Shown here: positions 19,518-28,696 of the stretch, in pieces | Position numbering within the stretch: position 1 is the first letter of the stretch | Layout: the number at the start of each line of letters is the position of its first letter | Program-made: the position numbers and the translations under genes | Assembly: GCF_009725205.1 (NCBI RefSeq) | Contig: NZ_WNZY01000010.1 | Location: 62,001 to 126,000, forward strand | DNA length: 64,000 nt | DNA from: Paenibacillus timonensis | Lineage (GTDB): Bacteria; Bacillota; Bacilli; Paenibacillales; Paenibacillaceae | Direction: 5' to 3' | The notes under the pieces: generated by a model | The model's input: the letters and a program-made list of their open reading frames with translations, nothing else | The model's database searches: none | Told to the model about the DNA's origin: nothing

Positions 19518-20903
19518 GTGAAAACCAATCGCTTGGCAGTCATTGCGGTGCTTTTGGTCATGTCCATGTTGGTAGCGCTTACAGGTTGCGGCTCTAGTAA
19601 TAATGCCAACTCGGCCAATGCTTCGAAGGAACCGGGAAACCAGAATCAAGGCGCTTCAAACGGGCAGCAAGTCACCTCGGACGAGAAAGTCGAAATTTCT
19701 TTCATGGGTCACGGAGATCCAAACGAGAAGAAGATTTTTGCTTCATTGATCCAATCCTTTGAAGACAAATACCCGAACGTGAAAGTGAATTACACCAGCG
19801 TGCCGCCGGCGGAATACAACCAGAAGCTCACGACGCTGGTAGCCTCCGGCAAAGCGCCGGATGTCTTCTACCTGTCGGGGCCGGCTTTTTTCAAATATGC
19901 GGAGGCCGGCACGATTCTCGACATTCAAAGCTACTTGGATAACACGGAACTCTTCAAACAAGACAATGTATGGAAGCAAGCTATCGACCGATATCGGTTC
20001 GACGGAAAGAATCTGGGGACGGGAGACTTGTACGGACTTCCGAAGGACGTCGGCCCTTGGGCGATGGCCTATAACAAGGATCTCTTTGATGAAGCGGGGG
20101 CCGCTTATCCCTCTGCCGAACCGGGCGGATGGACTTGGGACGATTACCTGAAGGCGGCCCAAGCGGTCACGAAGGATACGAACGGTGACGGCAAATCGGA
20201 TATTTTCGGCGGAGCCGGATTTCCTTTAGAAGCAGCAGTATGGGGGAACGGCGGACAATACATCGATTATGTGACAGGGAAAATCGCCGTGGATACGCCG
20301 GAGTTTGCCGAGGCGATGCAGTTTATCGCGGATTTAAATCTGAAATATCATGTGAGCCCTTCCGCGGACGACGAGAAGGCGATGAACAGCTATTCGCGGT
20401 TCGTCGCCGGGAAGATCGGCATGTTCCCGCTTGGACCTTGGGACCAACCGGCCTTCTGGGATCTGCCTTTCGGCTGGGATATCGCGCCGTGGCCGGCAAG
20501 CCCGAACACGGGAACTACGTCAACTTGGCTTGGATCGATGGGCTTTGCCCTTTCCAGCAAGTCCAAACACCCGCAAGAAGCGTTTAACTTGGCTGCCTTC
20601 CTGTCCTTGGACCCTGAAGGTCAGAAGCAAAACATGGAGATGGGCCAGGCGGTGCCTAACTTAATCGATATGGCGAAGAACGATTACTTGAACAACGGCA
20701 AGGCTCCGGAGCATAAGCAGGTCTTCCTCGACATCATTGAGTATGGACACCCTCCGGTTGAATATGGCTCGAAAGATACGCAATGGCTGGATACCTTCAA
20801 CCAAGAGGCCAGCAAGGTGTGGACCGGCAAGCAAACGGCGGCGGAATGGGCGAAAGAGATTGCGCCTAAGCTGCAAGACTTGTACGACAAAGGGAACAAG
20901 TAA
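19518..20903 (+). CDS. Sugar ABC transporter substrate-binding lipoprotein
   Basis: Extracellular solute-binding protein, family 1. From GTG 19518 (eight bases after AGGGAGG) it has a signal peptide with lipobox VALTGC, the lipidated cysteine being Cys24, then a Ser/Asn/Ala-rich linker. The ATG six bases upstream is too close to the ribosome site. The mature part shows the usual bilobal features (NYTSVPPAEYNQKLTTLVAS, PDVFYLSGPAF, YGLPKDVGPWAMAYNKDLFD). It is the first gene of the importer operon. There is no ATPase gene nearby, so a shared MsmX-type ATPase elsewhere probably powers it. Confidence 0.88.
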   Translation: MKTNRLAVIAVLLVMSMLVALTGCGSSNNANSANASKEPGNQNQGASNGQQVTSDEKVEISFMGHGDPNEKKIFASLIQSFEDKYPNVKVNYTSVPPAEYNQKLTTLVASGKAPDVFYLSGPAFFKYAEAGTILDIQSYLDNTELFKQDNVWKQAIDRYRFDGKNLGTGDLYGLPKDVGPWAMAYNKDLFDEAGAAYPSAEPGGWTWDDYLKAAQAVTKDTNGDGKSDIFGGAGFPLEAAVWGNGGQYIDYVTGKIAVDTPEFAEAMQFIADLNLKYHVSPSADDEKAMNSYSRFVAGKIGMFPLGPWDQPAFWDLPFGWDIAPWPASPNTGTTSTWLGSMGFALSSKSKHPQEAFNLAAFLSLDPEGQKQNMEMGQAVPNLIDMAKNDYLNNGKAPEHKQVFLDIIEYGHPPVEYGSKDTQWLDTFNQEASKVWTGKQTAAEWAKEIAPKLQDLYDKGNK

Positions 20904-20993
20904 TTCGGTAGATAGATGAACAATGGAAGGTGGAAGCCAGGCGCGTACTGCTTTCACCTTCTCTAATTTCTTTCGCGGGAAGGAAGAAGGGTC

Positions 20994-21887
20994 ATGACTA
21001 ATAAAATCCCCGGTTTTCGGCGCAAGGAGATCCTGTGGGCTTACGGCTTCGTTGCGGTTCCGCTGCTCGGGTTCCTCATCTTCGGCCTTGCTCCGTTAAT
21101 TGCCTCAGCCGTATTAAGCGTAACGGAGTGGGACATGGTTTCGTCCCCGAAGTTTGTCGGCTTAGCCAACTACGTGGATCTGTTTAAGGACGAGAAGGTG
21201 TTTAAGTCGCTGTTCAACACGGTGTTCATGCTAATCGGGATCCCTCTTGGCATGGTGCTCTCCCTGCTGCTGGCGATCCTCATGAACCAGAAGATCAAGG
21301 GTATCTCGGTATTTCGGACGATCTATTACATCCCGGTGATCTCGCCGATCATCGCGGTTTCCCTCTTGTGGCAATGGATCTTAAACCAGGACTACGGTCT
21401 GCTGAATCAGCTGTTATGGAATAGCTTTCATATCACCGGACCGAACTGGCTTGGCGATCCCCTATGGATCAAGCCGTCTTTGATCTTGATGGGACTCTGG
21501 GGCGGTATCGGGGGCAATATGGTGCTCTATTTGGCCGGGTTGCAATCGATCCCCCGAAGCTACTACGAAGCGGCCGAGGTGGACGGGGCCAATGGATTTC
21601 AGAAATTCGTTCATATCACATTTCCGCTTCTGTCGAACATTCATTTCTATATCGTGGTCATGGGCGTCATCGGTACGTTCCAAGCGTTCAGCCAGATCTA
21701 TGTCATGGCAGCGGACGGGGGTCCTGAATTCAGCGCGGCGACGGTGGTCTTCTACATTTACCAGCATGCGTTCGAATACTTCAACATGGGTTACGCGAGC
21801 TCGTTGGCTTGGGTGCTTGGCATCATTATTTTCATCTTAACGCTGCTCCAATTCCGTTTATCCAAACGTTGGATCTACAACGATTAG
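20994..21887 (+). CDS. Sugar ABC transporter permease, MalF/UgpA type
   Basis: A 297-residue integral membrane protein with about six helices. The EAA loop that docks on the ATPase is seen as YYEAAEVDGANGFQKFVHIT. It probably pairs with the next gene to form the translocation channel for the oligosaccharide captured by the upstream lipoprotein. The ATG is preceded by a purine-rich GGAAGGAAGAAGG. Confidence 0.9.
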   Translation: MTNKIPGFRRKEILWAYGFVAVPLLGFLIFGLAPLIASAVLSVTEWDMVSSPKFVGLANYVDLFKDEKVFKSLFNTVFMLIGIPLGMVLSLLLAILMNQKIKGISVFRTIYYIPVISPIIAVSLLWQWILNQDYGLLNQLLWNSFHITGPNWLGDPLWIKPSLILMGLWGGIGGNMVLYLAGLQSIPRSYYEAAEVDGANGFQKFVHITFPLLSNIHFYIVVMGVIGTFQAFSQIYVMAADGGPEFSAATVVFYIYQHAFEYFNMGYASSLAWVLGIIIFILTLLQFRLSKRWIYND

Positions 21888-21926
21888 GAAAGCGTTACTT
21901 GAGACTTTAGCATTGGAGGCGTGTTT

Positions 21927-22766
21927 ATGCTGCTGAGACGTCGAATCACCCTTAGCATCAATGTCCTTATCTTATTGTTTGGTTCCATTATTATGTTGGC
22001 TCCGCTGGCCTGGTCGTTATCGACCTCTCTTAAGGAGAAAAAGAACGTATTCGACCTTCCGCCGAAGTGGATTCCGAATCCTGTCACGTTCGCCAACTAC
22101 AAGGGAGTTTGGGCCGAAGCGCCGATCCTCCATGGTTTTCTGAATAGCGCGACGATCGTGGTTTTCGTCTTGACGATCGGTTTATTCGTTTCCACGATGG
22201 CGGCCTATGCGTTTGCCAAGGTGGATTTTCCGTTCAAAGAAACGATCTTTATGTGTTTGCTTGGCACCATGATGATTCCGTATTCGGTCATGATGATTCC
22301 GCAATTTATCGGGTTCTCTAAGTTGGATTGGGTAGACACGTTGCTTCCGTTAATCGTTCCTGGGTTGTTCGGCAACATCGTGGTGGTGTTCTTCCTGCGT
22401 CAGTTCATGCAGGGCTCCATCCCGACGGAATTGATCGAAGCCGCGAAGCTGGACGGGAGCGGATTCATTCGCACGTTTATGCAAATTGCCCTGCCGATCG
22501 CCAAACCGGCGATTGCGGCTCAAGCCGCGCTAGGGTTCATGGGGATCTGGAATGATTTCCTGGGTCCGTTGATTTATCTGCATACCCCGGAGAAGCAGAC
22601 CATCCAGGTGATGATCGCTTCCCTTCAATCGATGTATATCAGCAATTCCGATTACCCGTTGATTATGTCGGCTTCGGTCATTGCTATGGTTCCCGTCATC
22701 CTGGTGTTCTTCTTCTGTCAGAAGTATTTCGTCGAATCGCTGGCCATCAGTGGTTTGAAGGGATAG
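21927..22766 (+). CDS. Sugar ABC transporter permease, MalG type
   Basis: A 279-residue membrane protein with about six helices and the EAA loop ELIEAAKLDGSGFIRTFMQI. The ATG at 21927 is seven bases after GGAGG (21915-21919). The in-frame GTG at 21921 is too close. It lies 39 nt after the first permease gene and ten bases before the GH43 gene, in one operon. Confidence 0.9.
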   Translation: MLLRRRITLSINVLILLFGSIIMLAPLAWSLSTSLKEKKNVFDLPPKWIPNPVTFANYKGVWAEAPILHGFLNSATIVVFVLTIGLFVSTMAAYAFAKVDFPFKETIFMCLLGTMMIPYSVMMIPQFIGFSKLDWVDTLLPLIVPGLFGNIVVVFFLRQFMQGSIPTELIEAAKLDGSGFIRTFMQIALPIAKPAIAAQAALGFMGIWNDFLGPLIYLHTPEKQTIQVMIASLQSMYISNSDYPLIMSASVIAMVPVILVFFFCQKYFVESLAISGLKG

Positions 22767-22775
22767 GAAGCGAAG

Positions 22776-25238
22776 ATGGATAACCAAAAGCCCGGGAGAA
22801 GGAAGAAGTTCACGCTGGCCGCCTTGTGCACGGCCGTCTGTTTCGCACTAGTTCTTGGTTCATGTAGCTCGAACGAAGGGGTGAAGGTGAAATTGTATAG
22901 CGATCAGGATCCAACTTATCAGAACCCTTTTACGCTGCCCGAGGAATGGGAGGATTACGGCATCGGCGACCCCTATATTCTTCGCCACGATGGAAAGTAT
23001 TATCTCTACTGCAGTACGAAGGACTTCCGCGCCGGGATCAAAGGCTGGAGTTCGGAGGACTTGATTCATTGGACGCCCGAAGGCTTGGTGACCGAGGACC
23101 CGATCACGACGGGCGCCTACGCGCCCGAGGTGGTGTATTGGAACGGGTACTTCTATATGTACACCTCGCCCGCCGGGAACGGACACTACGTATTACGAAG
23201 CGATAGCCCGACGGGGCCGTTTGAGGTGCAGACGGAGAATTTGGGACTTAGCATCGACGGCTCGGTTTTTATTGACGATAACGGTGCGTGGTACTTCACG
23301 CATGCGGGAGACCAGGGCATCGTCATTCATCCGATGACGGATCCCTATACGATCGATGTCGGGTCTACGACCAACGCTTATCTGGGCGGGTGGACGGAAG
23401 GCTCCACGATCATCAAACGCAACGGCACGTACTATATGACTTATACCGGCAATCATGTATTCAGCAAAGGATATCGGATTAACTATGCCGTCGCTCACGA
23501 CGACCCGACGGGCACTTATCAGGTGCCGGACAACAATCCGGTGGTGATTCACACATCCGGCTCGTTCGTTGGCTTGGGTCATAGCTCGAGCTTTGTTGGG
23601 CCGGATCTGGATTCCTATTACATGGTCTATCACAATTTGCTGGGCCGCTCTGCGGAAGGCCCGCCGGTGCGGCAAATGGATATCGATCGGATCGTGTTCA
23701 ACGGCGACCGGATGGAAGTGCTGGGGCCGACGAATACCGCGCAGCCGGTTCCGAAGCAACCGGATTTCCAAAGCCGCTTGGATCAGCCGGAGGCGAAGAC
23801 GGCTTGGGATGTAGAGTCGATGCCGGATGGCACGAGCAGATGGATAAGCAAGGTGGAAACGAGCGCCGGATTTACCGCCGAATACAACCTGAGCCTAGTG
23901 CAACCGGTCGATGACGAACAGGCGTATGTGGATGCGATTTTTTCATATATCGATTCCGGGAACTACTGGTCAGCGCGCTTGAAGCCGTCGAACCGCGAGT
24001 TGTCCGTGGTGCAGGTCCGCGAAGGTCAGGTGGAGCAGCGGGGTACCCTCCGTTTGCCGGAAGACTTCGATTTTACGAAACTTCATACGATGCGCGTGGA
24101 AAATGACGGAAGCGCGGTACGCGTTTATTTCGACCAAATGCTGAAGTTTAACCTGCCGCTTGAAGCGGCAGTTGCGGGCCGGATCGGGTACGCGGCGTTC
24201 CATGCCGACCCTTCGTATTCGTACACGGCGTTCTCCAACGATGTAGGCGGGAGCAGCGATTTTGAAGTCTACAAGCCAATTCCAGGCACGATTGAAGCGG
24301 TCCATTATTTGAAAGAGGCCAAGCGCGGCTTCAAGGTGAATCCGGCTGCCGACGCAGGGGAGTTCCGCAAGACGGATGGGGTCTCCATCGGCACGGCGGA
24401 GGATCGCAGTTACTTCGTGAAGCTGGAGCAGGAAGGGAATTGGCTGTCCTATAAGGTCAATGTGGCCCAGGCCGGAACCTACGGCTTGGCGATGCGCCTC
24501 TTGACCTCGGAGGAAGCGGCGACGGTCGAGGTGAGCAGCGGGAACGAGAAGCAGACCTTCAAGATTGCGCCCGATCCCGACCCGGACTGGAAAACGGTCA
24601 AGCTGGGAGCCATGGAGCTTCCGGAAGGCTATCATACGTTGAAAATCAAACTGCGCAAGGGTCAAGTGACCTTCAGAGCGTTAGATCTCTACGCGTCGGC
24701 GAAAGCGCCGAAATCGGAGGCGAATCTGTTGGAATCGGTCGAACCCGATGATTTATACGGTGCCTTCGAAGCCATTGACGGCGGATTTAGGGGAAGCGGG
24801 ATCGCGGATGATCGCTTGTTCGTCGGTGAGGAAGCTTGGGATGACTACGAGTTGTCCTTGCAAGTCGGCATCCCGGAAAATCCGGTCGGGGAAGGACAGG
24901 TCTTCGTCCGCACGACAAACGAGTCCTACTTCGAACATCAGGTACAGGACTCGGCGATGGGCTACGCAATCGGTCTTTCCGACGGGCAGCTGCAGTTGCT
25001 GAAGCTGAATTACGGTTCGATTGCCGTCAGCAGCGGACGCGCTACGATGGAACCCGGACAGACCTACTCGCTGCGCGTCGTGTTGGCGGGTTCGCGCATC
25101 CAAGTCTTTTGGGATGGGGCGGATGAGCCGGTCATCGATTATCCCGATCCCGATCCTTATTTCCACGGACGTGTTGGGCTTCGAAGCATCGATTCGACGT
25201 TCAGCTTTACCCAGATGAAAGTTAAAGCAAAGAGATAG
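22776..25238 (+). CDS. Secreted lipoprotein glycoside hydrolase family 43
   Basis: An 820-residue surface lipoprotein. The lipobox is LGSC with Cys30. The GH43 five-bladed propeller covers about 50-330. The catalytic residues are Asp65 (GIGDPYILRH), Asp161 (SIDGSVF) and Glu208 (GGWTEGSTI). GH43 enzymes are beta-xylosidases, arabinofuranosidases or arabinanases. Two beta-sandwich regions follow (about 345-500 and 695-820, the latter LamG/DUF1080-like), with a CBM6-like region between (about 510-640). It probably trims substrate at the cell surface for the importer encoded just upstream. Confidence 0.85.
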   Translation: MDNQKPGRRKKFTLAALCTAVCFALVLGSCSSNEGVKVKLYSDQDPTYQNPFTLPEEWEDYGIGDPYILRHDGKYYLYCSTKDFRAGIKGWSSEDLIHWTPEGLVTEDPITTGAYAPEVVYWNGYFYMYTSPAGNGHYVLRSDSPTGPFEVQTENLGLSIDGSVFIDDNGAWYFTHAGDQGIVIHPMTDPYTIDVGSTTNAYLGGWTEGSTIIKRNGTYYMTYTGNHVFSKGYRINYAVAHDDPTGTYQVPDNNPVVIHTSGSFVGLGHSSSFVGPDLDSYYMVYHNLLGRSAEGPPVRQMDIDRIVFNGDRMEVLGPTNTAQPVPKQPDFQSRLDQPEAKTAWDVESMPDGTSRWISKVETSAGFTAEYNLSLVQPVDDEQAYVDAIFSYIDSGNYWSARLKPSNRELSVVQVREGQVEQRGTLRLPEDFDFTKLHTMRVENDGSAVRVYFDQMLKFNLPLEAAVAGRIGYAAFHADPSYSYTAFSNDVGGSSDFEVYKPIPGTIEAVHYLKEAKRGFKVNPAADAGEFRKTDGVSIGTAEDRSYFVKLEQEGNWLSYKVNVAQAGTYGLAMRLLTSEEAATVEVSSGNEKQTFKIAPDPDPDWKTVKLGAMELPEGYHTLKIKLRKGQVTFRALDLYASAKAPKSEANLLESVEPDDLYGAFEAIDGGFRGSGIADDRLFVGEEAWDDYELSLQVGIPENPVGEGQVFVRTTNESYFEHQVQDSAMGYAIGLSDGQLQLLKLNYGSIAVSSGRATMEPGQTYSLRVVLAGSRIQVFWDGADEPVIDYPDPDPYFHGRVGLRSIDSTFSFTQMKVKAKR

Positions 25239-25261
25239 ATAGAGGAAAAGGAGTTTAACCC

Positions 25262-27022
25262 ATGACAACCCATATGTATATCAAAGATTATCCCAGACCG
25301 CAATTCGTGAGGGAGCAATGGATCAACTTGAATGGAGAGTGGGACTTCCGCTTTGACGATGGCAATATCGGCGAGCGGGAGAACTGGTACGTAGATCTGC
25401 AGGCCGATCGCAAGATCCAGGTGCCGTTTACGTACGAAACCAAGCTGAGCGGAATTGGAGAGGAGACGTTCCACCCGCAGGTCTGGTATGAGAAGAAGTT
25501 AACCCTCCCTGCCGATGCGGCGGGGCAGCGGGCGATACTCCACTTTCAAGCCGTCGATTACCGGGCCAAGCTGTGGGTCAATGGCGTTAATGTCGGGGAG
25601 CATCAAGGTGGATACGCTGCGTTCTCTTTTGACATCACCCCGTATGTGACCTTCGGCAGCGAAAACCTACTGACGTTGAAGGCGGAGGACAGCGAGAGCT
25701 GCACTCAGCCTCGCGGGAAGCAGCGCTGGCAGAGCGATAGCTTCGAATGCTTCTATGTGCAAACCACGGGGATTTGGCAAACGGTATGGCTGGAGTTCGT
25801 GGACTCGGCGCATTTGGATGCGGTGAAGATCACCCCTGACTATGATCGCAGATCTGTGACGTTTGAGTTTCAGGTCGCTGGCGATCTGGGGGGCGGCCAG
25901 CTTGAGGTGGAGACCGTCATCTCTTTGAAAGGTAGAACCATGAAGCGGCTGCGCTTGGCCATCGACCGGCCTTGGCTTCGCGTGGACGCCGATTTGCTGC
26001 ATGAAGCGGGAGGACCGTGGAAATTCAGCGAGTGGTCGCCGCAGCATCCGAATTTGTACGACGTGGAATTTATTTTGTACCGGGACGATCAGGTGGTCGA
26101 TCAGGTGTACTCCTATTTCGGGTTGCGCAAAATTTCAATCGAGAACGGGAAGGTACTGCTGAACAATACGCCGATTTACCAAAGATTGATTTTGGATCAA
26201 GGCTATTGGCCGGATTCGCATTTAACGCCGCCTTCTGAGGAAGCGATTCTCGAAGACATCGATAAGATCATGGCGATGGGATATAACGGCGTTCGTAAGC
26301 ATATGAAGATTGAAGACGCCCGATTCTTGTACTGGTGCGACGTCAAAGGGTTGCTCGTCTGGTCGGAGATGGCGGCAACGTTCGAATTTAATGATCAGGC
26401 TGTCGAGGCATTCTCCAAGGAATGGGTCGAGATCGTTCGCCAACAATATAATCACCCGAGTATCATCACCTGGGTTCCTTTTAACGAGTCTTGGGGCGTG
26501 GCCAATATTCTGAACGACCGCAAGCAGCAGGAGTTTACGGAAGGGATTTATCACCTGACTAAGGCGATCGACCCTTATCGTCCGGTGATTACGAATGACG
26601 GGTGGGAGCACACGGTTTCGGACATTTTGACCCTGCATGATTATGAAGAATCGGGAAGCCGTTTCCTGGAGCGGTATAAGAATAGGGAAGACATCACCGG
26701 CAATCACATTTCCTTTAACAATTGGAAATATGCCCTGGCGAACGGGCACGCCTATCGCGGCCAACCGATCCTCGTAACGGAATTCGGCGGGATCGCTTTC
26801 CAATCGGAGTCGGGCTGGGGATACGGGAACCAAGTTAGCGGGGAAGAGGCATTTATCGAACGGTTCGAAAGCATTACGAAAGCGATCAAGTCGATCGACT
26901 ACATCTGCGGTTACTGTTATACGCAAATTACCGATGTGCAGCAGGAGGTTAACGGCTTGTTGACGGAGACTCGCGAGCCCAAGGTGCCGCTGGAGACGAT
27001 CCGGCGGATTAATCTGGAGTAG
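25262..27022 (+). CDS. Glycoside hydrolase family 2 (beta-glycosidase), cytosolic
   Basis: A 586-residue GH2 enzyme without a signal peptide. It has an N-terminal sugar-binding jelly roll (about 20-180, VWYEKKLTLP ... YAAFSFDITPYV), an Ig-like domain (180-290) and a TIM barrel. The acid/base is Glu409 in VPFNESWG and the nucleophile is Glu507 in LVTEFGG. GH2 includes beta-galactosidases, beta-glucuronidases, arabinopyranosidases and mannosidases; which one cannot be told here. AAGGAG lies eight bases before the ATG. As the last gene of the operon it probably acts on the imported oligosaccharide. Confidence 0.87.
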   Translation: MTTHMYIKDYPRPQFVREQWINLNGEWDFRFDDGNIGERENWYVDLQADRKIQVPFTYETKLSGIGEETFHPQVWYEKKLTLPADAAGQRAILHFQAVDYRAKLWVNGVNVGEHQGGYAAFSFDITPYVTFGSENLLTLKAEDSESCTQPRGKQRWQSDSFECFYVQTTGIWQTVWLEFVDSAHLDAVKITPDYDRRSVTFEFQVAGDLGGGQLEVETVISLKGRTMKRLRLAIDRPWLRVDADLLHEAGGPWKFSEWSPQHPNLYDVEFILYRDDQVVDQVYSYFGLRKISIENGKVLLNNTPIYQRLILDQGYWPDSHLTPPSEEAILEDIDKIMAMGYNGVRKHMKIEDARFLYWCDVKGLLVWSEMAATFEFNDQAVEAFSKEWVEIVRQQYNHPSIITWVPFNESWGVANILNDRKQQEFTEGIYHLTKAIDPYRPVITNDGWEHTVSDILTLHDYEESGSRFLERYKNREDITGNHISFNNWKYALANGHAYRGQPILVTEFGGIAFQSESGWGYGNQVSGEEAFIERFESITKAIKSIDYICGYCYTQITDVQQEVNGLLTETREPKVPLETIRRINLE

Positions 27023-27032
27023 CAAAAAGAAC

Positions 27033-27070
27033 AGCCCCCGGAGTTTTGGCTCCGGGGGCTGGTTTGTTTT
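27033..27070. terminator. Bidirectional terminator between the GH2 and PHP genes
   Basis: AGCCCCCGGAG (27033-27043) pairs perfectly with CTCCGGGGGCT (27050-27060). A T-rich stretch follows on the plus side, and TTTTT lies on the minus side past the hairpin. Confidence 0.88.
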
Positions 27071-27855
27071 TACGCATCGGCTAATGTGGGGGTGGGCTCT
27101 TCCAACTGCGCGAGGCGTTTTAGCAGTTTTTTTAGCATGACGGAGGCTTTGACCTGGAGGGGCAGGCTGTCGGCAACGCGCAGCTCGTAAGCCCCGCTCA
27201 AGATGGCTTGCTTCAGCTCGGCTACGGAATCGCAGGGGCGATGCAGTTCGTTGTACAAGCTGCCGTATTGCAGGCACTGATGGGTGTCGCTCCCGGCGAT
27301 CACCGGCTTACCCAGTTCGGCGGCGAAGCGTTCGACGTTGGCGCGATTCACTTCGTTGCCGTATTCGTACATATCCTTGGCGTTCAGGTCAAAAGCGTCC
27401 AGCCGCCGCAGCTGCTCCGCCTCCAGATGATGGAGCGGGGTGGAGACGCGGAACGGATGCGCGCCGATTTTGAGTAGCGGGTAGTTCTCGGCCAACGTCA
27501 TCAGCTCGTCGAAGGGGATAAAGGAGCCTTTTCCCGTATAAGGGTCCAGCGCTTGTCGAACCTCCAGGATGTGCTCCTTGCGACCGATCAGCAGAATATG
27601 GCCGGTTTCGCGGATATCCACCTCCATGCCGGGGAAGATGCGGAGGCCGTCCGCCTCGTAATATTCGCCATTGAAAGGGTACAGGCGGTCGAGGTTGTCA
27701 TACACCTCATGGAAGTTACGCGTATTAAAATGCTCCGTCAAAGCAAGGGCATGCAGCCTGTTCGCCTTGGCTTCGGCAATCATTTCCTCGTAATAGGCTG
27801 CTGAGAAATCGGTGGCCTTGGATAATTTGGCGTGGGTGTGCAGGTCGATGCGCAT
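27070..27855 (-). CDS. PHP-domain metal-dependent phosphoesterase
   Basis: A 261-residue protein of the polymerase and histidinol phosphatase family. The metal-binding motifs are DLHTHAK (His6, His8), LTEHFN, GAHPFR and GSDTH. Start at MRIDLHTH: AAGGAG lies eight bases upstream; the longer open frame has no ribosome site. It is the last gene of the minus-strand operon with the ECF transporter, so it may process the imported compound, for example by removing phosphate. The substrate is unknown. Confidence 0.8.
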   Translation of the reverse strand: MRIDLHTHAKLSKATDFSAAYYEEMIAEAKANRLHALALTEHFNTRNFHEVYDNLDRLYPFNGEYYEADGLRIFPGMEVDIRETGHILLIGRKEHILEVRQALDPYTGKGSFIPFDELMTLAENYPLLKIGAHPFRVSTPLHHLEAEQLRRLDAFDLNAKDMYEYGNEVNRANVERFAAELGKPVIAGSDTHQCLQYGSLYNELHRPCDSVAELKQAILSGAYELRVADSLPLQVKASVMLKKLLKRLAQLEEPTPTLADA

Positions 27856-27874
27856 CGAAACAACTCCTTGTCGG

Positions 27875-28696
27875 TTAGTTAAATGATGAGGAAGTCCAGA
27901 ATAATAACGCCACATAAAACGCCGATCCGCCCAGAAAAAGCACATCGCGCCGCTGCAGTTTCAAATGCGACAGCTTGAGCTTCTTGGCGGCGGGATTTTT
28001 CATGCCGTACGAGAAGCCGCGCGTCTCCAGCGCTTCTACGGTGGTGCGGGAGCGTTTGGCTGTAGCCAACATCAGCGGGAAAAAAGCGTACACCAGCAGC
28101 TTCAAATAATACGCGCCCAGCCGCCAGTAAAGGACGCCGTGCCGCTCGGGCGCTTTGCCGCGCAGCCGATACGAGAGCAGGACGTTGCGGAACTCCTCGA
28201 ACAATACCGGCAGAATGCGGTAGCCGTAGGACAAGCTGAACGAGAAGGCGGCGGGGACGCCGAGGGCGAGCAGGCCGTCGCTGTTTTTTTCCGGATCCAT
28301 GCCCGAGAACACGGTGATGCTGGCGAGCGAGACGATGGACAGCTTCAGCGTCAGCTTCAGCAGCGGCAGGGCGGAGGAGATGTCCCCGCCAAAAAACAGC
28401 GAAAGGATAAACAGCCAGCCCACCTGACCGATCAGGCCGAGGCAGAGCACAATGATGATGAACGGCGTGACCCGGGACAACACGGTCATGATGATGACGA
28501 ACAGACACATCCCAGCTAGCACGATATAGCTGTTAAGAAACCACGGAACGATGGCGAAAAACAGGTACCAAATCAGAAGTCCTCGCGGATCCAGCCGGGA
28601 TAGGGAAGCATGGCCGCTGCCGTAGGCCGTGTTCATTAACTCGAGCTGGATGCGGTCGAGCGAGATTTTGTTAAACCAGTTGCGGACGAGCTGCAT
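27875..28696 (-). CDS. ecfT: Energy-coupling factor transporter transmembrane subunit EcfT
   Basis: A 273-residue membrane protein with about five or six helices. The coupling-helix motifs that contact the ATPases are seen as SYRLRGKAPER and ALETRGFSYG. It overlaps the end of the ATPase gene by 26 nt, so translation is coupled. It forms the scaffold between the S component and the two ATPase domains. Confidence 0.87.
   Translation of the reverse strand: MQLVRNWFNKISLDRIQLELMNTAYGSGHASLSRLDPRGLLIWYLFFAIVPWFLNSYIVLAGMCLFVIIMTVLSRVTPFIIIVLCLGLIGQVGWLFILSLFFGGDISSALPLLKLTLKLSIVSLASITVFSGMDPEKNSDGLLALGVPAAFSFSLSYGYRILPVLFEEFRNVLLSYRLRGKAPERHGVLYWRLGAYYLKLLVYAFFPLMLATAKRSRTTVEALETRGFSYGMKNPAAKKLKLSHLKLQRRDVLFLGGSAFYVALLFWTSSSFN

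Noticed and set aside
27856-27945. Longer start for the PHP protein
   Set aside because: The extra 30 residues overlap the ecfT end and lack a ribosome site; the HTH metal motif sits at the N-terminus from 27855.
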